64,000 nt of DNA from Rhodopirellula bahusiensis. GTDB lineage: Bacteria > Planctomycetota > Planctomycetia > Pirellulales > Pirellulaceae. The position numbers were made by a program, and so were the translations under genes. Each line of letters opens with the position of its first letter. Position 1 is the stretch's first letter. Below the pieces are notes generated by a model. The model was not told where the DNA came from. It saw nothing but the letters and a program-made list of their open reading frames with translations, and did not search any database. Shown piece by piece: positions 17,626 to 27,246 of the stretch. Where the stretch lies: contig NZ_NIZW01000006.1 in the NCBI RefSeq assembly GCF_002727185.1, forward strand, positions 310,001 through 374,000, given 5' to 3'.

Positions 17626-18300
17626 ATGAAACGTCTCCTCCTTGCTTCCGGTCTTTGTCTCGGGTTGTCCTTTTTCGCGTTGCAAGCCTCGCGTGCCGAT
17701 CAGCCAGCGATAGGTGCTCCGCCCGAGAAGATCGATGCCGTCGACTCCCTTCATCCAGATTGGAAGGTGAAGTTCGCTCCCGTTCCAGATTTGTTGCGAA
17801 TGCATTGTCCCATGCTGACACCTGGGCACGGTTTGGTCGTCGAACAAGTGGTCGAATCCAAAGACGCTCCCTTCCGACTCAAACGCGGTGACGTGTTGAT
17901 GTCGGTCGACGGGATGCCCGTGCTGGAACGCGATGGTGCACCCAAGCTCGCCCGGACGAACGTGCTCGTGTTGCGGCGTGGCCAGATGATTCCTGTTCAC
18001 AGTGCTCGTCGGGCTCAGGCCAATGCATCCCAATTCGGGCAACCGTTCCCACGGATGAGTCAGTGGTCGTTGCCTGGCCGGACCGGTGTCGCAGTATCCA
18101 CGTCTGCCTTTGCTGGTAGCAACGAAAGCGTTTCGGTCAGCCAGAATGGTGACCAAGTGACGGTGAATTTGGATCTGCCGAATCTGCATCCAGCACCGCT
18201 TCGCTACCAAGGGACGCGTGACCAAATCGAAGACGAAGTTCGCAACAGCAACCTTGCTCCGGCGGTTCGACGTCGTGTCTTGGAAGCGATCGGCCGGTGA
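17626..18300 (+). CDS. Secreted PDZ-like domain protein
   Basis: I chose ATG 17626 because it opens directly into a signal peptide (MKRLLLASGLCLGLSFFALQASRA). The open frame runs back to 17137, but only through the repeat elements. The 224-residue product has a PDZ-like segment at about residues 66-115 (GHGLVVEQVVESKDAP, FRLKRGDVLMSVDG), the fold that binds peptide C-termini and is typical of periplasmic proteases. No protease domain is present. The C-terminal 80 residues are polar with no recognised fold. It directly precedes the ECF sigma factor on the same strand and could share its transcript. Confidence 0.72.
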   Translation: MKRLLLASGLCLGLSFFALQASRADQPAIGAPPEKIDAVDSLHPDWKVKFAPVPDLLRMHCPMLTPGHGLVVEQVVESKDAPFRLKRGDVLMSVDGMPVLERDGAPKLARTNVLVLRRGQMIPVHSARRAQANASQFGQPFPRMSQWSLPGRTGVAVSTSAFAGSNESVSVSQNGDQVTVNLDLPNLHPAPLRYQGTRDQIEDEVRNSNLAPAVRRRVLEAIGR

Positions 18301-18404
18301 CCTCCGCGGATCGAAAAGCGGGTATGCTTTCCGGGGCGTTTGATTTCATTGTCAGATCGGCACCGCCGCCTTCGTCCCCGTCTCGTCGTTGGAGTTTTTG
18401 TCTC

Positions 18405-18983
18405 GTGAGCCAACCTGAAACCGAAGTCTCGATGCTGTTGCAGCAGGTCAAGAACGGCGACGAAGAGGCTCGCGAAAAGTTGTTTGTGACGTTGCAGTCT
18501 GAACTGCGAGACATGGCGGGGGCGTTGATGCGTGGCGAGCGTCCCGATCACACGTTGCAAGCGACCGCGCTGGTCAACGAGGCCTGCGTGCGGTTATTGG
18601 ACACCGAGGCACTGAAGAATGTGTCCGATCGTCGGTACATGTTTGGAATGGCCAACCGGGCGATGCGGCAGATCCTGATCGACCACGCACGGCGTCGACG
18701 GACCAATAAACGTGGCGGTGACTACCAGCGAGCTTCCTTGGATGTGGTGCTGGACAACTTTGAAGCCAACAACCGTTGCCAATACGAAGATTTGGAATCG
18801 GCGTTGGAAGGGTTGGAAGCGACGTCACCTCGCCAGCGTGAAGTCGTTGAACTGAGGTTCTTTTCCGGACTGACGAACGAAGAAGTCGCCAAGGTTCTTG
18901 AAATCAGCGTCGCGACGGTGGAGCGTGATTGGCGTTTGGCGAGAGCGAAGTTGTTCGATCAACTGCGAAGCCAGGATGCGTAG
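18405..18983 (+). CDS. ECF sigma factor (planctomycete-type sigma-70 subfamily)
   Basis: A 192-residue RNA polymerase sigma factor with only regions 2 and 4. Region 2 is the segment MLLQQVKNGDEEAREKLF to QILIDHARRRRTNKRGG, including TLQATALVNEACVRLL. Region 4 is SPRQREVVELRFFSGLTNEEVAKVLEISVATVERDWRLARAKL with its helix-turn-helix. The combination matches the subfamily TIGR02999 I know from planctomycetes and acidobacteria. Start: GTG 18405, where homology begins. The frame extends to 18297 but that N-terminus is Pro/Ser/Arg-rich and unlike the family. No anti-sigma factor is adjacent; the transmembrane kinase upstream is a candidate partner by analogy with other sigma/kinase pairs. Confidence 0.9.
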   Translation: MSQPETEVSMLLQQVKNGDEEAREKLFVTLQSELRDMAGALMRGERPDHTLQATALVNEACVRLLDTEALKNVSDRRYMFGMANRAMRQILIDHARRRRTNKRGGDYQRASLDVVLDNFEANNRCQYEDLESALEGLEATSPRQREVVELRFFSGLTNEEVAKVLEISVATVERDWRLARAKLFDQLRSQDA

Positions 18984-19009
18984 CCTAAGCGTTGCATCCG
19001 GGCATCACT

Positions 19010-19513
19010 TCAGCGATTGAACAGTTCTTCGGGTGCAGCCAAAGCCTGCTCGATTTCTGGTTGTTCAGTAACTGTTGTCTCTTCGCGGTGATGCGAGCGA
19101 GGCGGGCGTCCCGAACGCTGCCACAGTTCAATTTGTTTGCCTTTGGCTTCTTCCAAACTGTGACTCATTTTGGAAGCACTCTGCTGAGCGTTGGCGAGCA
19201 GTTTCGAAACGGAACCCAATCGCGGATCGATTCGATTGGGCGAGATGCTGGCGATCGATTCCAATTGCGATTGAGCCAAAGCGAGTTGATTCTCGAGCTC
19301 AATCACTCGTGATTCAGCGTTCTCGACTTCGGTCAAAGTCTCTTCATCGAACTCAACACCAGCGAAAGAACGAATGCCAGCGTCTTGCAACACTTCGCGA
19401 ACGGTTGTGGGCGTCAGGAACAATGCCAGCATCGCCAACACCAAGATCAACTCTCGGATGGCAGCAAAACCGTCTCGCACGGACGCGAAAGTCGAAGGGG
19501 TGGGCTCGTCCAT
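19010..19513 (-). CDS. Small membrane protein with coiled coil, unknown function
   Basis: A 167-residue protein with one hydrophobic segment near the N-terminus (about 22-36, LILVLAMLALFL). A coiled coil follows (about 55-85, EETLTEVENAESRVIELENQLALAQSQLESI). The C-terminal half is polar and charged, ending EQALAAPEELFNR. No family recognised. It is convergent with the sigma factor gene (26 bp between ends), so the two are unlikely to share regulation. Confidence 0.6.
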   Translation of the reverse strand: MDEPTPSTFASVRDGFAAIRELILVLAMLALFLTPTTVREVLQDAGIRSFAGVEFDEETLTEVENAESRVIELENQLALAQSQLESIASISPNRIDPRLGSVSKLLANAQQSASKMSHSLEEAKGKQIELWQRSGRPPRSHHREETTVTEQPEIEQALAAPEELFNR

Positions 19514-19847
19514 GGAAAATCCTTTTCCAATCGATGAAATGGGACAAGCTCATCTTTCGCGTTTTCGAGCGATCCGAGTCTAGATCGGTTCGCGCATTTT
19601 GAGCTGGCGTTTGAAGAGCCTTCACAAACGTCCTGGATTCGGAACGCACTCGCGGCGTGAAACTGGCGGATTGCACTGCTTGCGAAGCGCCGCGAGGCTG
19701 CTCACTCACCCGGTGAAGGCAACAAGACCGTTGGCAGGGCCTGAATCAGTTGACTCGTACTGGGCCAGTTGGCATGGATCATGCCTTCTTGGTGGAAGAT
19801 CAGGCAATCATTCCGACCTGTGTTTCATCCTTGTTCCAAGCTCCCGC
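19514..19847. other. 334-bp gap before cardiolipin synthase
   Basis: Open frames continue upstream of the cardiolipin synthase ATG through this stretch but show no protein-like composition. I see no repeat, RNA gene or clear promoter in it. Confidence 0.5.
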
Positions 19848-21233
19848 ATGATTTGGATTGTCGCATACATCAGCAGCGTTCTCGGTGCCTTTCTGACAAT
19901 CGTTGCCATGACCGTGATTCGTCAGGAAGAACGTCACAATGTCGGGCGCCTGGGCTGGTTGGGGTTAGTGCTGTTATCACCACCAGTCGGGCTCGCCCTC
20001 TTCTTATGGCTCGGTGGCCGGAAAATCTCTGCTGAGCACTCCGAGCGCAAGCTGGTTGATTTGCCGCCAGCGGAATCAGGAAGTGACTGCTCACGAACCG
20101 GCCTGGAACAGATGTTGGAACGACGAGGCCTGCGCTCACCCACGATCGGAAACAAAACCAAACTGCTCTATGAAACCGAGGACGTCTACGATGCTTTCAT
20201 TGATTTGATCGATCGAGCGGAGCACACGCTCTACCTGATGACGTTCATCATGGACGAGCGAAACTGCACGCGACAAATCGTCGAGCGACTCTGCGAGCGT
20301 GCCCGTGATGGCCTTCAAGTGCGATTGCTTTGCGATGGGTTTGGCTGCTTTCAAATGTCGGACGATCAGCTCGATCAAATTCGCGAAGCGGGTGGTCGGG
20401 CAGAAAGGTTCAAACCAATGTCCCAACTCAGCCGACTCGCCTATTTGAATTTCCGAAACCACCGCAAGCTCGCGGTGGCGGATGGTGCGCGAGCGATCCT
20501 CGGAGGAGCAAACTTGGTCGAAGAAGAGCTCCATGATTCTGGAGAGGAAGAACCTTGGGTCGACATGAGCGTCTTAATCGAAGGCCCCGCTGCCGCCCAA
20601 TTGCAGGCCGTGTTCTGCAGCGATTGGAACTTTACAACCGAGGAGGAATTGCCTCCCGTCGACTTCGAGCGTCCCAATCCACCGGAGCAACCCGAGGGCA
20701 CTCGAATGACGGTCATGCCCATCGGCCCAGACGGTCCGGATGAGATTCTGGAAGACTACTGGAACTTCATGATCAACCGAGCGGAAGATCGCATCTGGAT
20801 TTGCACGCCTTACTTCGTTCCCACTGCACAATCCATGCGTTGCCTGGAGTCCGCTTGTCGCCGCGGGGTGGACGTTCGAATTCTCGTTCCCGAGGACAGT
20901 GACTTGCCGCCTGTTGATTACGCGCGGATCGACTACATGGACGACCTGCAACATTTGGGTGGGACACTGCATCGCTATCAAAAAGGCATGGTCCACGCGA
21001 AAATTGGGATCGTGGACGAGATGGCCGTTCTGGTCGGTTCGGCCAACTTTGATGTGCGATCATTCTTTCTCAATTATGAACTGTCGGTCGCCATTCACGA
21101 CAAATCCACAATCCAACAGTTCAGCGATTGGTACGAGTCGCTCTTACCGGATTGCGAACTTGGATTGCCCAAGCACACTGTTTGGCGGTCCACGTTGGGG
21201 CTCGGGGCTCGCCTGTTTGCCTCGGAGTTGTAA
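19848..21233 (+). CDS. cls: Cardiolipin synthase, phospholipase D family
   Basis: A 461-residue membrane enzyme joining phosphatidylglycerol units into cardiolipin. Two N-terminal membrane spans (about 1-22 and 37-57) form the PLDc_N anchor. The two catalytic HxKxxxxD motifs are intact: HRKLAVAD (about 205-212, followed by GGANL) and HAKIGIVD (about 383-390, followed by GSANFDVRS). ATG 19848 is selected because it opens directly into the first span; the frame extends 83 codons upstream without homology. Length is typical for bacterial ClsA-type enzymes. The gene stands alone. Confidence 0.9.
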   Translation: MIWIVAYISSVLGAFLTIVAMTVIRQEERHNVGRLGWLGLVLLSPPVGLALFLWLGGRKISAEHSERKLVDLPPAESGSDCSRTGLEQMLERRGLRSPTIGNKTKLLYETEDVYDAFIDLIDRAEHTLYLMTFIMDERNCTRQIVERLCERARDGLQVRLLCDGFGCFQMSDDQLDQIREAGGRAERFKPMSQLSRLAYLNFRNHRKLAVADGARAILGGANLVEEELHDSGEEEPWVDMSVLIEGPAAAQLQAVFCSDWNFTTEEELPPVDFERPNPPEQPEGTRMTVMPIGPDGPDEILEDYWNFMINRAEDRIWICTPYFVPTAQSMRCLESACRRGVDVRILVPEDSDLPPVDYARIDYMDDLQHLGGTLHRYQKGMVHAKIGIVDEMAVLVGSANFDVRSFFLNYELSVAIHDKSTIQQFSDWYESLLPDCELGLPKHTVWRSTLGLGARLFASEL

Positions 21234-21450
21234 CGACGCTCCGCAATCGTCGTCGGCCGAGGCAGCTGAGTGGCACGACCTTCTGTGACATCGCAGTTCG
21301 AATCGGAGCCAGCTTCAAGATTCACGTCGATCTGCAATGAAGAATCGTCCACAATCTGACCGGCCAGCCCCACACTCAGACACATTCAACCTGTTCAACG
21401 AAAGTCGCCCTTCGCTGGGTAGCCTTGCAATTTAAACACCTTGGATCCGC

Positions 21451-23010
21451 ATGTATTCAGAAACAGCCGGCACACGAAAAACTCTCGGTGATGTTGATAT
21501 CCTCTATCACGACGGCCTCTACCATCTCTTTCATCTGGTTCTACCCAACCACGATTTCATCGCTCACGCCGTCAGCAACAATTGTTTCTCGTGGCGACGT
21601 GTCGAGAATGCGTTGTTCATTGGCCATCCCGGCGGCTGGGATGACTCGATGCTCTGGACGATGCACGTGAGCCCCAACCCCGACCGTCCCGGATCATGGC
21701 GGATGTTCTACACCGGACTCTCACGCCGCGACCACGGTGCGAAACAACGACTTGGGATGGCCGAGAGCGACGACCTCTATTGCTGGACCAAAGCTCCGGT
21801 TGCTTGGGAAGATCGCCGTTCGGAGTTGCCTTATGATTTGCCCGGTCGGCCTCCCCAACCGCCATTCCAGCAGGATATGCAGAGCTGCTTTCCCCTCAGT
21901 CCCGATCGCGAGTATTACGAGTCGGAAATCGATGAAGCGAGGAACTGGGTCTCATGGCGAGACCCGTACTACTACCACGAAGATGGACGCGGTTGGTTGC
22001 TGGCGGCTGGCCGAGTCAACCACGGACCAATCGTCCGTCGCGGATGCGTGGCGGTGATGGAAGAGGTCGCGCCGAATCAATTCGAACAACGACCACCCTT
22101 GCATCATCCTGGCCTGTACGACGACATCGAGGTCCCCAACCTTTTCAAGATCAACGGCGACTACTATCTCGTCGGCAGCATGCGAGAAGACGCGAAAATT
22201 CGCTATTGGCATACAGAGAAAATTGGAAAGCCATGGCGAACTTACGCGGACAACGTGTTGCTGGCCAGTGGCAACTACGCTGGCAGGATCACCACGGATG
22301 ACAAAGGGATCCTGCTTTGGAGCTTCTTCACCCCCGGCGGTGAAGATCGACAAACCGGCAACTTGATGCCTCCACCCAAACGCATTTGCCGCCTGCCAAA
22401 CGGCCAATTGGAAGTCCGCACCTTCGAAGGGTTCGATTCGCTCGTCGATCGTTCGATCCCAGTCAAGAAGCTCACTCCGATCAAACCGGTCGAATGCCAG
22501 TCCGCTCGCACATCAAGCGAGAACTCGTTTGATTTGGATTGCGAGTCCGGCTTTCAATGCTTTGCAATGGAAGAAAACCTCAGTTGCTTTCGTTTGCAAT
22601 GCGACCTGAAGATGATGGATGAGGGAAAGTGTGGCGTCGCGTTCCGGCTCGATCGCGAATCACATGACGGATACTACCTGTCGTTGGATCTATTCAAAGG
22701 CGTCGCACAACTTCGTGCGTGGGGCAGCGGGCCAGACGGGTCGGGTGAAGAAACGATGCAGTTCCAAAGCCTGCAAGCTGGATACTGGGAGCGTGAAGTC
22801 CGTGGCGAAGTCGAACTGCGGTTGATCGCCTACGGCAGCTACATCGAAGTCTCCGTCGGCGGTCATGTGCTGTTGTCTCTCGCGGACCAAACATTCAATT
22901 ACGGTGCGATCGGGTTCAACCTGGAAAGTGGCAACCTGCGGGTATCAAATCTATCCGTCGAACGTTTCCACCCACCGGTCCAATCAGACGAACACCTCGC
23001 CAACGGCTGA
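21451..23010 (+). CDS. GH32/43-clan glycoside hydrolase with C-terminal beta-sandwich
   Basis: A 519-residue predicted glycosidase. The first 330 residues look like a five-bladed beta-propeller: GDVDILYHDGLYHLFHL (nucleophile Asp candidate about 15-17), WRDP at about 169-172 (the transition-state stabiliser motif of GH32), and DIEVPNLF with acid/base Glu candidate 227. Canonical GH32 has EC at the last site; here it is EV. The C-terminal 160 residues (CFRLQCDLKMM to NLRVSNLSVERF) are a beta-sandwich like the GH32 C-terminal module. No signal peptide is visible, so it may act in the cytoplasm. Substrate could be a fructoside or another furanoside; only clan-level assignment is safe. Confidence 0.75.
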   Translation: MYSETAGTRKTLGDVDILYHDGLYHLFHLVLPNHDFIAHAVSNNCFSWRRVENALFIGHPGGWDDSMLWTMHVSPNPDRPGSWRMFYTGLSRRDHGAKQRLGMAESDDLYCWTKAPVAWEDRRSELPYDLPGRPPQPPFQQDMQSCFPLSPDREYYESEIDEARNWVSWRDPYYYHEDGRGWLLAAGRVNHGPIVRRGCVAVMEEVAPNQFEQRPPLHHPGLYDDIEVPNLFKINGDYYLVGSMREDAKIRYWHTEKIGKPWRTYADNVLLASGNYAGRITTDDKGILLWSFFTPGGEDRQTGNLMPPPKRICRLPNGQLEVRTFEGFDSLVDRSIPVKKLTPIKPVECQSARTSSENSFDLDCESGFQCFAMEENLSCFRLQCDLKMMDEGKCGVAFRLDRESHDGYYLSLDLFKGVAQLRAWGSGPDGSGEETMQFQSLQAGYWEREVRGEVELRLIAYGSYIEVSVGGHVLLSLADQTFNYGAIGFNLESGNLRVSNLSVERFHPPVQSDEHLANG

Positions 23011-23317
23011 TCACGACTCTCGATGCAGAGGGATTCAAGCCGCGGAGAATTGCGGACAAAACCACCAACAAGACTGAAGGCATGGGCCAAGCTTATGCTT
23101 CGGCTTGAGGCAATTGATCAACGACAAACTTCCTTTCGATCTTCCAAGGTCCACTCCCGGGCTCTCTTCGTCTGGCCGGCCCCGTGGCGGGGCGACGGAG
23201 TAGCCTCGGACGCCACTTCTTCGCTCAAAATTCACAGGTCGGCCACTTGGGCTAAACTCGGGATTGTCTACGTTTACACGCGAAATTCCGCGCCCGCCTC
23301 CTTCCGTGACACGCAAC
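23011..23317. other. 307-bp gap with small GC-rich hairpins
   Basis: Contains GCCCCG-TGG-CGGGGC at 23179-23193 and, overlapping it, GTGGCG (from 23184) able to pair with CGCCAC (near 23214). This is a small alternative-pairing region, similar in style to planctomycete intergenic repeats. No coding signal. Confidence 0.45.
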
Positions 23318-25330
23318 ATGCCCACCTCATTCTCAACCCGCCTGAACAAGTCGATCGCTTCGGGGCTTTTGTGCCTCGTTTCGGTTGCTGGTTTGCCAGC
23401 CGTTTCGTCTGCCCACGATGGCGACGAGGGACACTCGCACGAGCATCAAACCAACGACAGCTTCTACACGACTCGCGAGAGCACGCAGGTCCTGCCCCTC
23501 GCCAATGAAGAAGACGCGTTTCACTTCGTCGTCTATGGAGACCGCACCGGCGGAGTTCCTGCTGGATTGAAGGTGCTGGAACAAGCCGTCCAGGACACCA
23601 ACCTGTTGTCGCCTGACTTGGTGATGACGGTTGGCGACTTGATCCAAGGGTACAACGAGAAACCCGAATGGATGCGGCAAATGGCCGAGTACAAAGAGAT
23701 CATGAATGAGCTCGATGTGCGTTGGTTCCCGGTGGCCGGCAACCACGACGTTTACTGGCGTGGCAAAGGTCCCGCACCCCAGGGCCAACACGATTCGAAC
23801 TACGAAGAGCACTTCGGACCGCTTTGGTACACGTTCCGTCACAAGAACGCTGGCTTTGTGGTTCTCTACAGCGACGAAGGTGATCCTGTATCGAACCAAA
23901 AAGCGTTCAACGTTGGCAAGCTTCAACGCATGAGCGACAAGCAACTGGAATTTCTCTCCGAAGCATTGAAACAACACAAAGATCTGGATCATGTGTTTGT
24001 CTTCTTGCACCACCCTCGCTGGATCGGTGGCGGCTACACCGGATCGAATTGGGACACCGTCCACGGCATGATGAAAGACGCCGGAAACGTTTCCGCTGTC
24101 TTCGCTGGTCACATTCACCACATGCGTTACGACGGCCCCAAAGACGGCATCGAGTACTACACGCTGGCGACCACCGGCGGTCACCTGTCAGCTGATATCC
24201 CCGGTGCTGGATTCTTGCACCATTTGAATGTTGTGACAGTTCGTCCCGATGACATCTCCGTCGCGTCGTTGCCGGTTGGTGCCGTGATGGATCCGACCGA
24301 ATTCACTCCCGAATTCGTCGAAGAGATCAATTTGGCTCGCAAGGTGCGTCCGATCATCACCGAAAGCGAACTGTTGTTGAACACCGATGGATCGGCGTCC
24401 GGCCAAGTCGTGGTGTCAATCAAGAACCCTTCGCCTCGCGAAATGGACGTGACCGCATCGATTGGATCCGCGTCACGGGATTGGCTCAGCTCTTTGGATC
24501 ACGACCACATGACCTTGGCTGCTGGTGCCAGCGAAACATTCACTGTGAAACTTCGTCGCATCGCCGACGACTCCGCGACTTGGACCATCCCTCGCATTGA
24601 ACTGGATCGCGTCTTCATCGGCGAATCAACTCGGATTGAACTGCCCAGCGTTTCGACTCCCGTCAAACTGCAATTGGCCGCTGTGCCAGCAGATTACTTC
24701 AGTGGCGATAACAATCAGTGCTTGGAAGTCACCGGCGAGCGTTCTGCGATTCGAGTTGATTCCGATGCACTGGCGTTGCCCAACGGGCCCTTCACCTTGG
24801 AAGCATGGCTAAACCCCAGCCAAACCGAAGGCATGCGTGGTGTGGTCGCGAAAACACAAAGCAGCGAATTCGCGATTTTCTCTGACGAAGGCGTGCCGCA
24901 GTTTGACGTCAATCTGGACGGCAAATACTACTCTGCCAAAGCCAAGGACAAACTCGCGGTCAACGAGTGGACTCACGTGGCCGGCGTGTTCGATGGTGAA
25001 AACGTGCGAATTTATGTCAGTGGCAAGCAGATCGCTTCGGTCGCGGCAAAGGGCAAACGCAAAACCAATCGGTACCCGTTGTACGTGGGTGCTGACCCGG
25101 ACAATGCCGGACAACCCACACGATCGTTCCTCGGCAAGATTGACGAAGTTCGCATCACGACGGGTGCCGTCTACACGGACGATTTCGAACCGGCTCGTCG
25201 TTTGTCACCAACCGCAGACACGCGTTTACTGCTGCACTTGGATCGTACCCTTGGCCCGTATGTGCTGGATCACAGTCCCGCCGCCGGGATGGGCACGTTG
25301 GGACCAAATTCCAAGTTCAGCACTCGCTGA
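23318..25330 (+). CDS. Secreted metallophosphoesterase with C-terminal LamG/concanavalin domain
   Basis: A 670-residue exported protein. The signal peptide (about 1-32) is followed by a His/Asp/Glu-rich stretch (AHDGDEGHSHEHQ), a possible metal-gathering segment. The calcineurin-like phosphoesterase domain (about 68-300) shows the metal motifs in order: YGDRTGG (a variant of GDxH), GDLIQG, GNHD (141-144), FLHHPR and GHIHH (about 264). A beta-rich linker follows, then a LamG-like domain (about 475-625: FTLEAWLNPS, EWTHVAGVFDGENVRIYVSG, LGKIDEVRI). The ATG at 23318 begins the signal peptide; a TTG 18 codons earlier adds nothing. It probably hydrolyses phosphoesters outside the cytoplasm; substrate unknown. 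Confidence 0.88.
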   Translation: MPTSFSTRLNKSIASGLLCLVSVAGLPAVSSAHDGDEGHSHEHQTNDSFYTTRESTQVLPLANEEDAFHFVVYGDRTGGVPAGLKVLEQAVQDTNLLSPDLVMTVGDLIQGYNEKPEWMRQMAEYKEIMNELDVRWFPVAGNHDVYWRGKGPAPQGQHDSNYEEHFGPLWYTFRHKNAGFVVLYSDEGDPVSNQKAFNVGKLQRMSDKQLEFLSEALKQHKDLDHVFVFLHHPRWIGGGYTGSNWDTVHGMMKDAGNVSAVFAGHIHHMRYDGPKDGIEYYTLATTGGHLSADIPGAGFLHHLNVVTVRPDDISVASLPVGAVMDPTEFTPEFVEEINLARKVRPIITESELLLNTDGSASGQVVVSIKNPSPREMDVTASIGSASRDWLSSLDHDHMTLAAGASETFTVKLRRIADDSATWTIPRIELDRVFIGESTRIELPSVSTPVKLQLAAVPADYFSGDNNQCLEVTGERSAIRVDSDALALPNGPFTLEAWLNPSQTEGMRGVVAKTQSSEFAIFSDEGVPQFDVNLDGKYYSAKAKDKLAVNEWTHVAGVFDGENVRIYVSGKQIASVAAKGKRKTNRYPLYVGADPDNAGQPTRSFLGKIDEVRITTGAVYTDDFEPARRLSPTADTRLLLHLDRTLGPYVLDHSPAAGMGTLGPNSKFSTR

Positions 25331-25557
25331 TTTGGAGAGTTGGCATCTCGCTGGTCGCGTCATTGACGCCGCCAGCTGACCTCGATTGCTGCAACCGTTG
25401 CAATCCTCAGCACTACAGCTCAAAGGGAAGGTCCACTCATTCGAAAATCTTGGTCGAGTCCGCTCGGCCGAGAATCGTTGCCCATAGTTTCCGTGGCGAT
25501 GTGCCCCGATCGCTATTCCCTGGCGATTCACACGGCGACTTCAAAGCGACGACCCCT

Positions 25558-26451
25558 ATGACGACCACTTTCCAACCGAGTGTCGAGAAGTTCCTGGCGG
25601 CACCTGAACAACTTGATCAGGCGCTGACCACCCCGGATGATGCAGTCAATCCGGATGAGATCCTTCAGCGGATCGACGACACGCTCGGCCTCATCGCCGA
25701 AGCCAACCAGATCGCGTGTGGAGCATCGCCGGTCAAGCAGATCGATGTATCAGTCATCGTTCCCATCCACAATTGCCGGGAATTCATTCCCGAAGTGATT
25801 GACCGAATTGATGAGGTCATGCCACCGGCAACCGAAACCATCTTGGTTGATGACGGGAGCGAGGACGGAAGCTGGCACTACCTGCGAGGACTTCCCGAGC
25901 GTTCCAACCGAACCATCCTGCACCGACGACGACACCATGGTCGCGGGTCTGCTATCCGTATGGCACTGCGTCACACGCGCGGACACGTCGTCGCCATTCA
26001 AGATGCCGACATGGCCTACGATCCCGCGGATCTCCTCGGTGCGATCTGGCCCATCTTGGAAGAACAAGCCGAAGTGGTTTACGGCTCGCGTTCGATGCGT
26101 CGCGGCGGATCACACAGCAACAACTTGCGTGGCGGGCTGAGCAACCGGATGCGTCGCATCGTCAATCGTTGCCTGACCACATGCAGCAACCTGACCACGG
26201 GTCTGCACCTGTCCGATCTCGAGACCGGACACAAAGTCTTCCTCGGAGATCTGATCCGCTCCTTGCCGCTGACTGAAACCGGATCCGGCATCGACGCGGA
26301 AATCACAGCGAAAGTTGCCCGAGCCGCTTCCACCGTGATGGAAGTGCCAACGCACTACACCGCGGACTTGCGAGCCCCCGAGTACGCTCGCAACGCAAAA
26401 ACCGCGATGACGACGCTTCGCAGCCTGATCGCACACCGCAACGGCAACTGA
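25558..26451 (+). CDS. Family 2 glycosyltransferase
   Basis: A 297-residue GT-A-fold glycosyltransferase. The catalytic domain begins at about residue 62 (VSVIVPIHNCREFIPEVIDRI), with nucleotide-binding VDDGSEDGS and the metal-binding QDADMAYDP (about 148-156). It then follows the dolichol-phosphate-mannose-synthase-like order (VVYGSRSMRRGG, LTDLETGHKVF-type segment, IDAEITAKVAR). There is no membrane segment, so this is the soluble form. ATG 25558 is chosen over upstream in-frame starts because they only add Ser/Arg-rich sequence. The N-terminal 60 residues are not part of the fold. Acceptor unknown. Confidence 0.85.
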   Translation: MTTTFQPSVEKFLAAPEQLDQALTTPDDAVNPDEILQRIDDTLGLIAEANQIACGASPVKQIDVSVIVPIHNCREFIPEVIDRIDEVMPPATETILVDDGSEDGSWHYLRGLPERSNRTILHRRRHHGRGSAIRMALRHTRGHVVAIQDADMAYDPADLLGAIWPILEEQAEVVYGSRSMRRGGSHSNNLRGGLSNRMRRIVNRCLTTCSNLTTGLHLSDLETGHKVFLGDLIRSLPLTETGSGIDAEITAKVARAASTVMEVPTHYTADLRAPEYARNAKTAMTTLRSLIAHRNGN

Positions 26452-26487
26452 TTCGCAACGGCATGAAACGTTGCCAAAGTCCTCCGC

Positions 26488-27060
26488 TCAGATGCTGGGG
26501 CCGGGCGGACGGTTTTGAATGCTGAGTTCGTCCTCCGCATCATCTCCGCCATAATCCAGCACACTGTGCACGTGGTAAGGCGACAAGCGAGCTTCGCCGC
26601 CCAAAGCGACCAAGTGGATCAGGAACGAACAGCCGACAATCTCTGCGTCGCATTTCTCAAGCAGTCGCAAACAGGCTTCCACCGTTCCGCCGGTCGCCAA
26701 CAGATCGTCCACGATCAACACGCGTTGGCCAGGTTTGATTCCGTCGACGTGAATTTGCAATTCGTCGGTCCCGTACTCCAGTTCGTACGCGAAGGAGTGC
26801 AAATCAAACGGGAGCTTTCCCGGTTTTCGAATCGGTACAAAGCCCGCATCGAGTCGCATTGCCAACGGCGTTCCAAAGATAAAACCGCGAGCCTCCGCGG
26901 CGGCGACCACATCGATCTTTTGATCCAAGAACGGCTTCGCCATTTCATCGACCGACGCATTCAGCGCGTCAGGATGGGCGAGCAGGGGAGTGATGTCTCG
27001 AAACAGAATGCCGGGCTTGGGATAATCCGGGATGTCACGAACGTGATGACGCAGATCCAT
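26488..27060 (-). CDS. apt: Adenine phosphoribosyltransferase
   Basis: A 190-residue purine salvage enzyme converting adenine and PRPP to AMP. Visible: [27 protein letters not shown] at the N-terminus, [24 protein letters not shown], the flexible loop [13 protein letters not shown], and the PRPP-binding motif [13 protein letters not shown] (about 124-136). The start is the internal ATG at 27060, which gives the normal family N-terminus; a start at 27108 would add 16 unconserved residues. The C-terminus carries an extra acidic tail ([20 protein letters not shown]). Confidence 0.95.
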   Translation of the reverse strand: MDLRHHVRDIPDYPKPGILFRDITPLLAHPDALNASVDEMAKPFLDQKIDVVAAAEARGFIFGTPLAMRLDAGFVPIRKPGKLPFDLHSFAYELEYGTDELQIHVDGIKPGQRVLIVDDLLATGGTVEACLRLLEKCDAEIVGCSFLIHLVALGGEARLSPYHVHSVLDYGGDDAEDELSIQNRPPGPSI

Positions 27061-27246
27061 GTGCTGATACGATTTTCGTTGAGAAGCAAAGTCCAGCTGA
27101 TCACACAATATTGATCAACCTGTTTGCCGCATCCTAACGAATCAACACGTACGTCTCACACCGGGCACCCAGTCCGACACCCGGTCAAAAAGAAGTTTCT
27201 CGAAATCTGCACACCCGAAACAATCAGGGCAGCAAACTTCGATCAA

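Noticed and set aside
17410-18225. 271-codon minus-strand frame
   Set aside because: Begins in the palindrome region and runs antisense to the signal-peptide-bearing PDZ-like gene; composition is not protein-like.
23333-24184. 283-codon minus-strand frame
   Set aside because: Antisense to the metallophosphoesterase, whose metal motifs are all intact.
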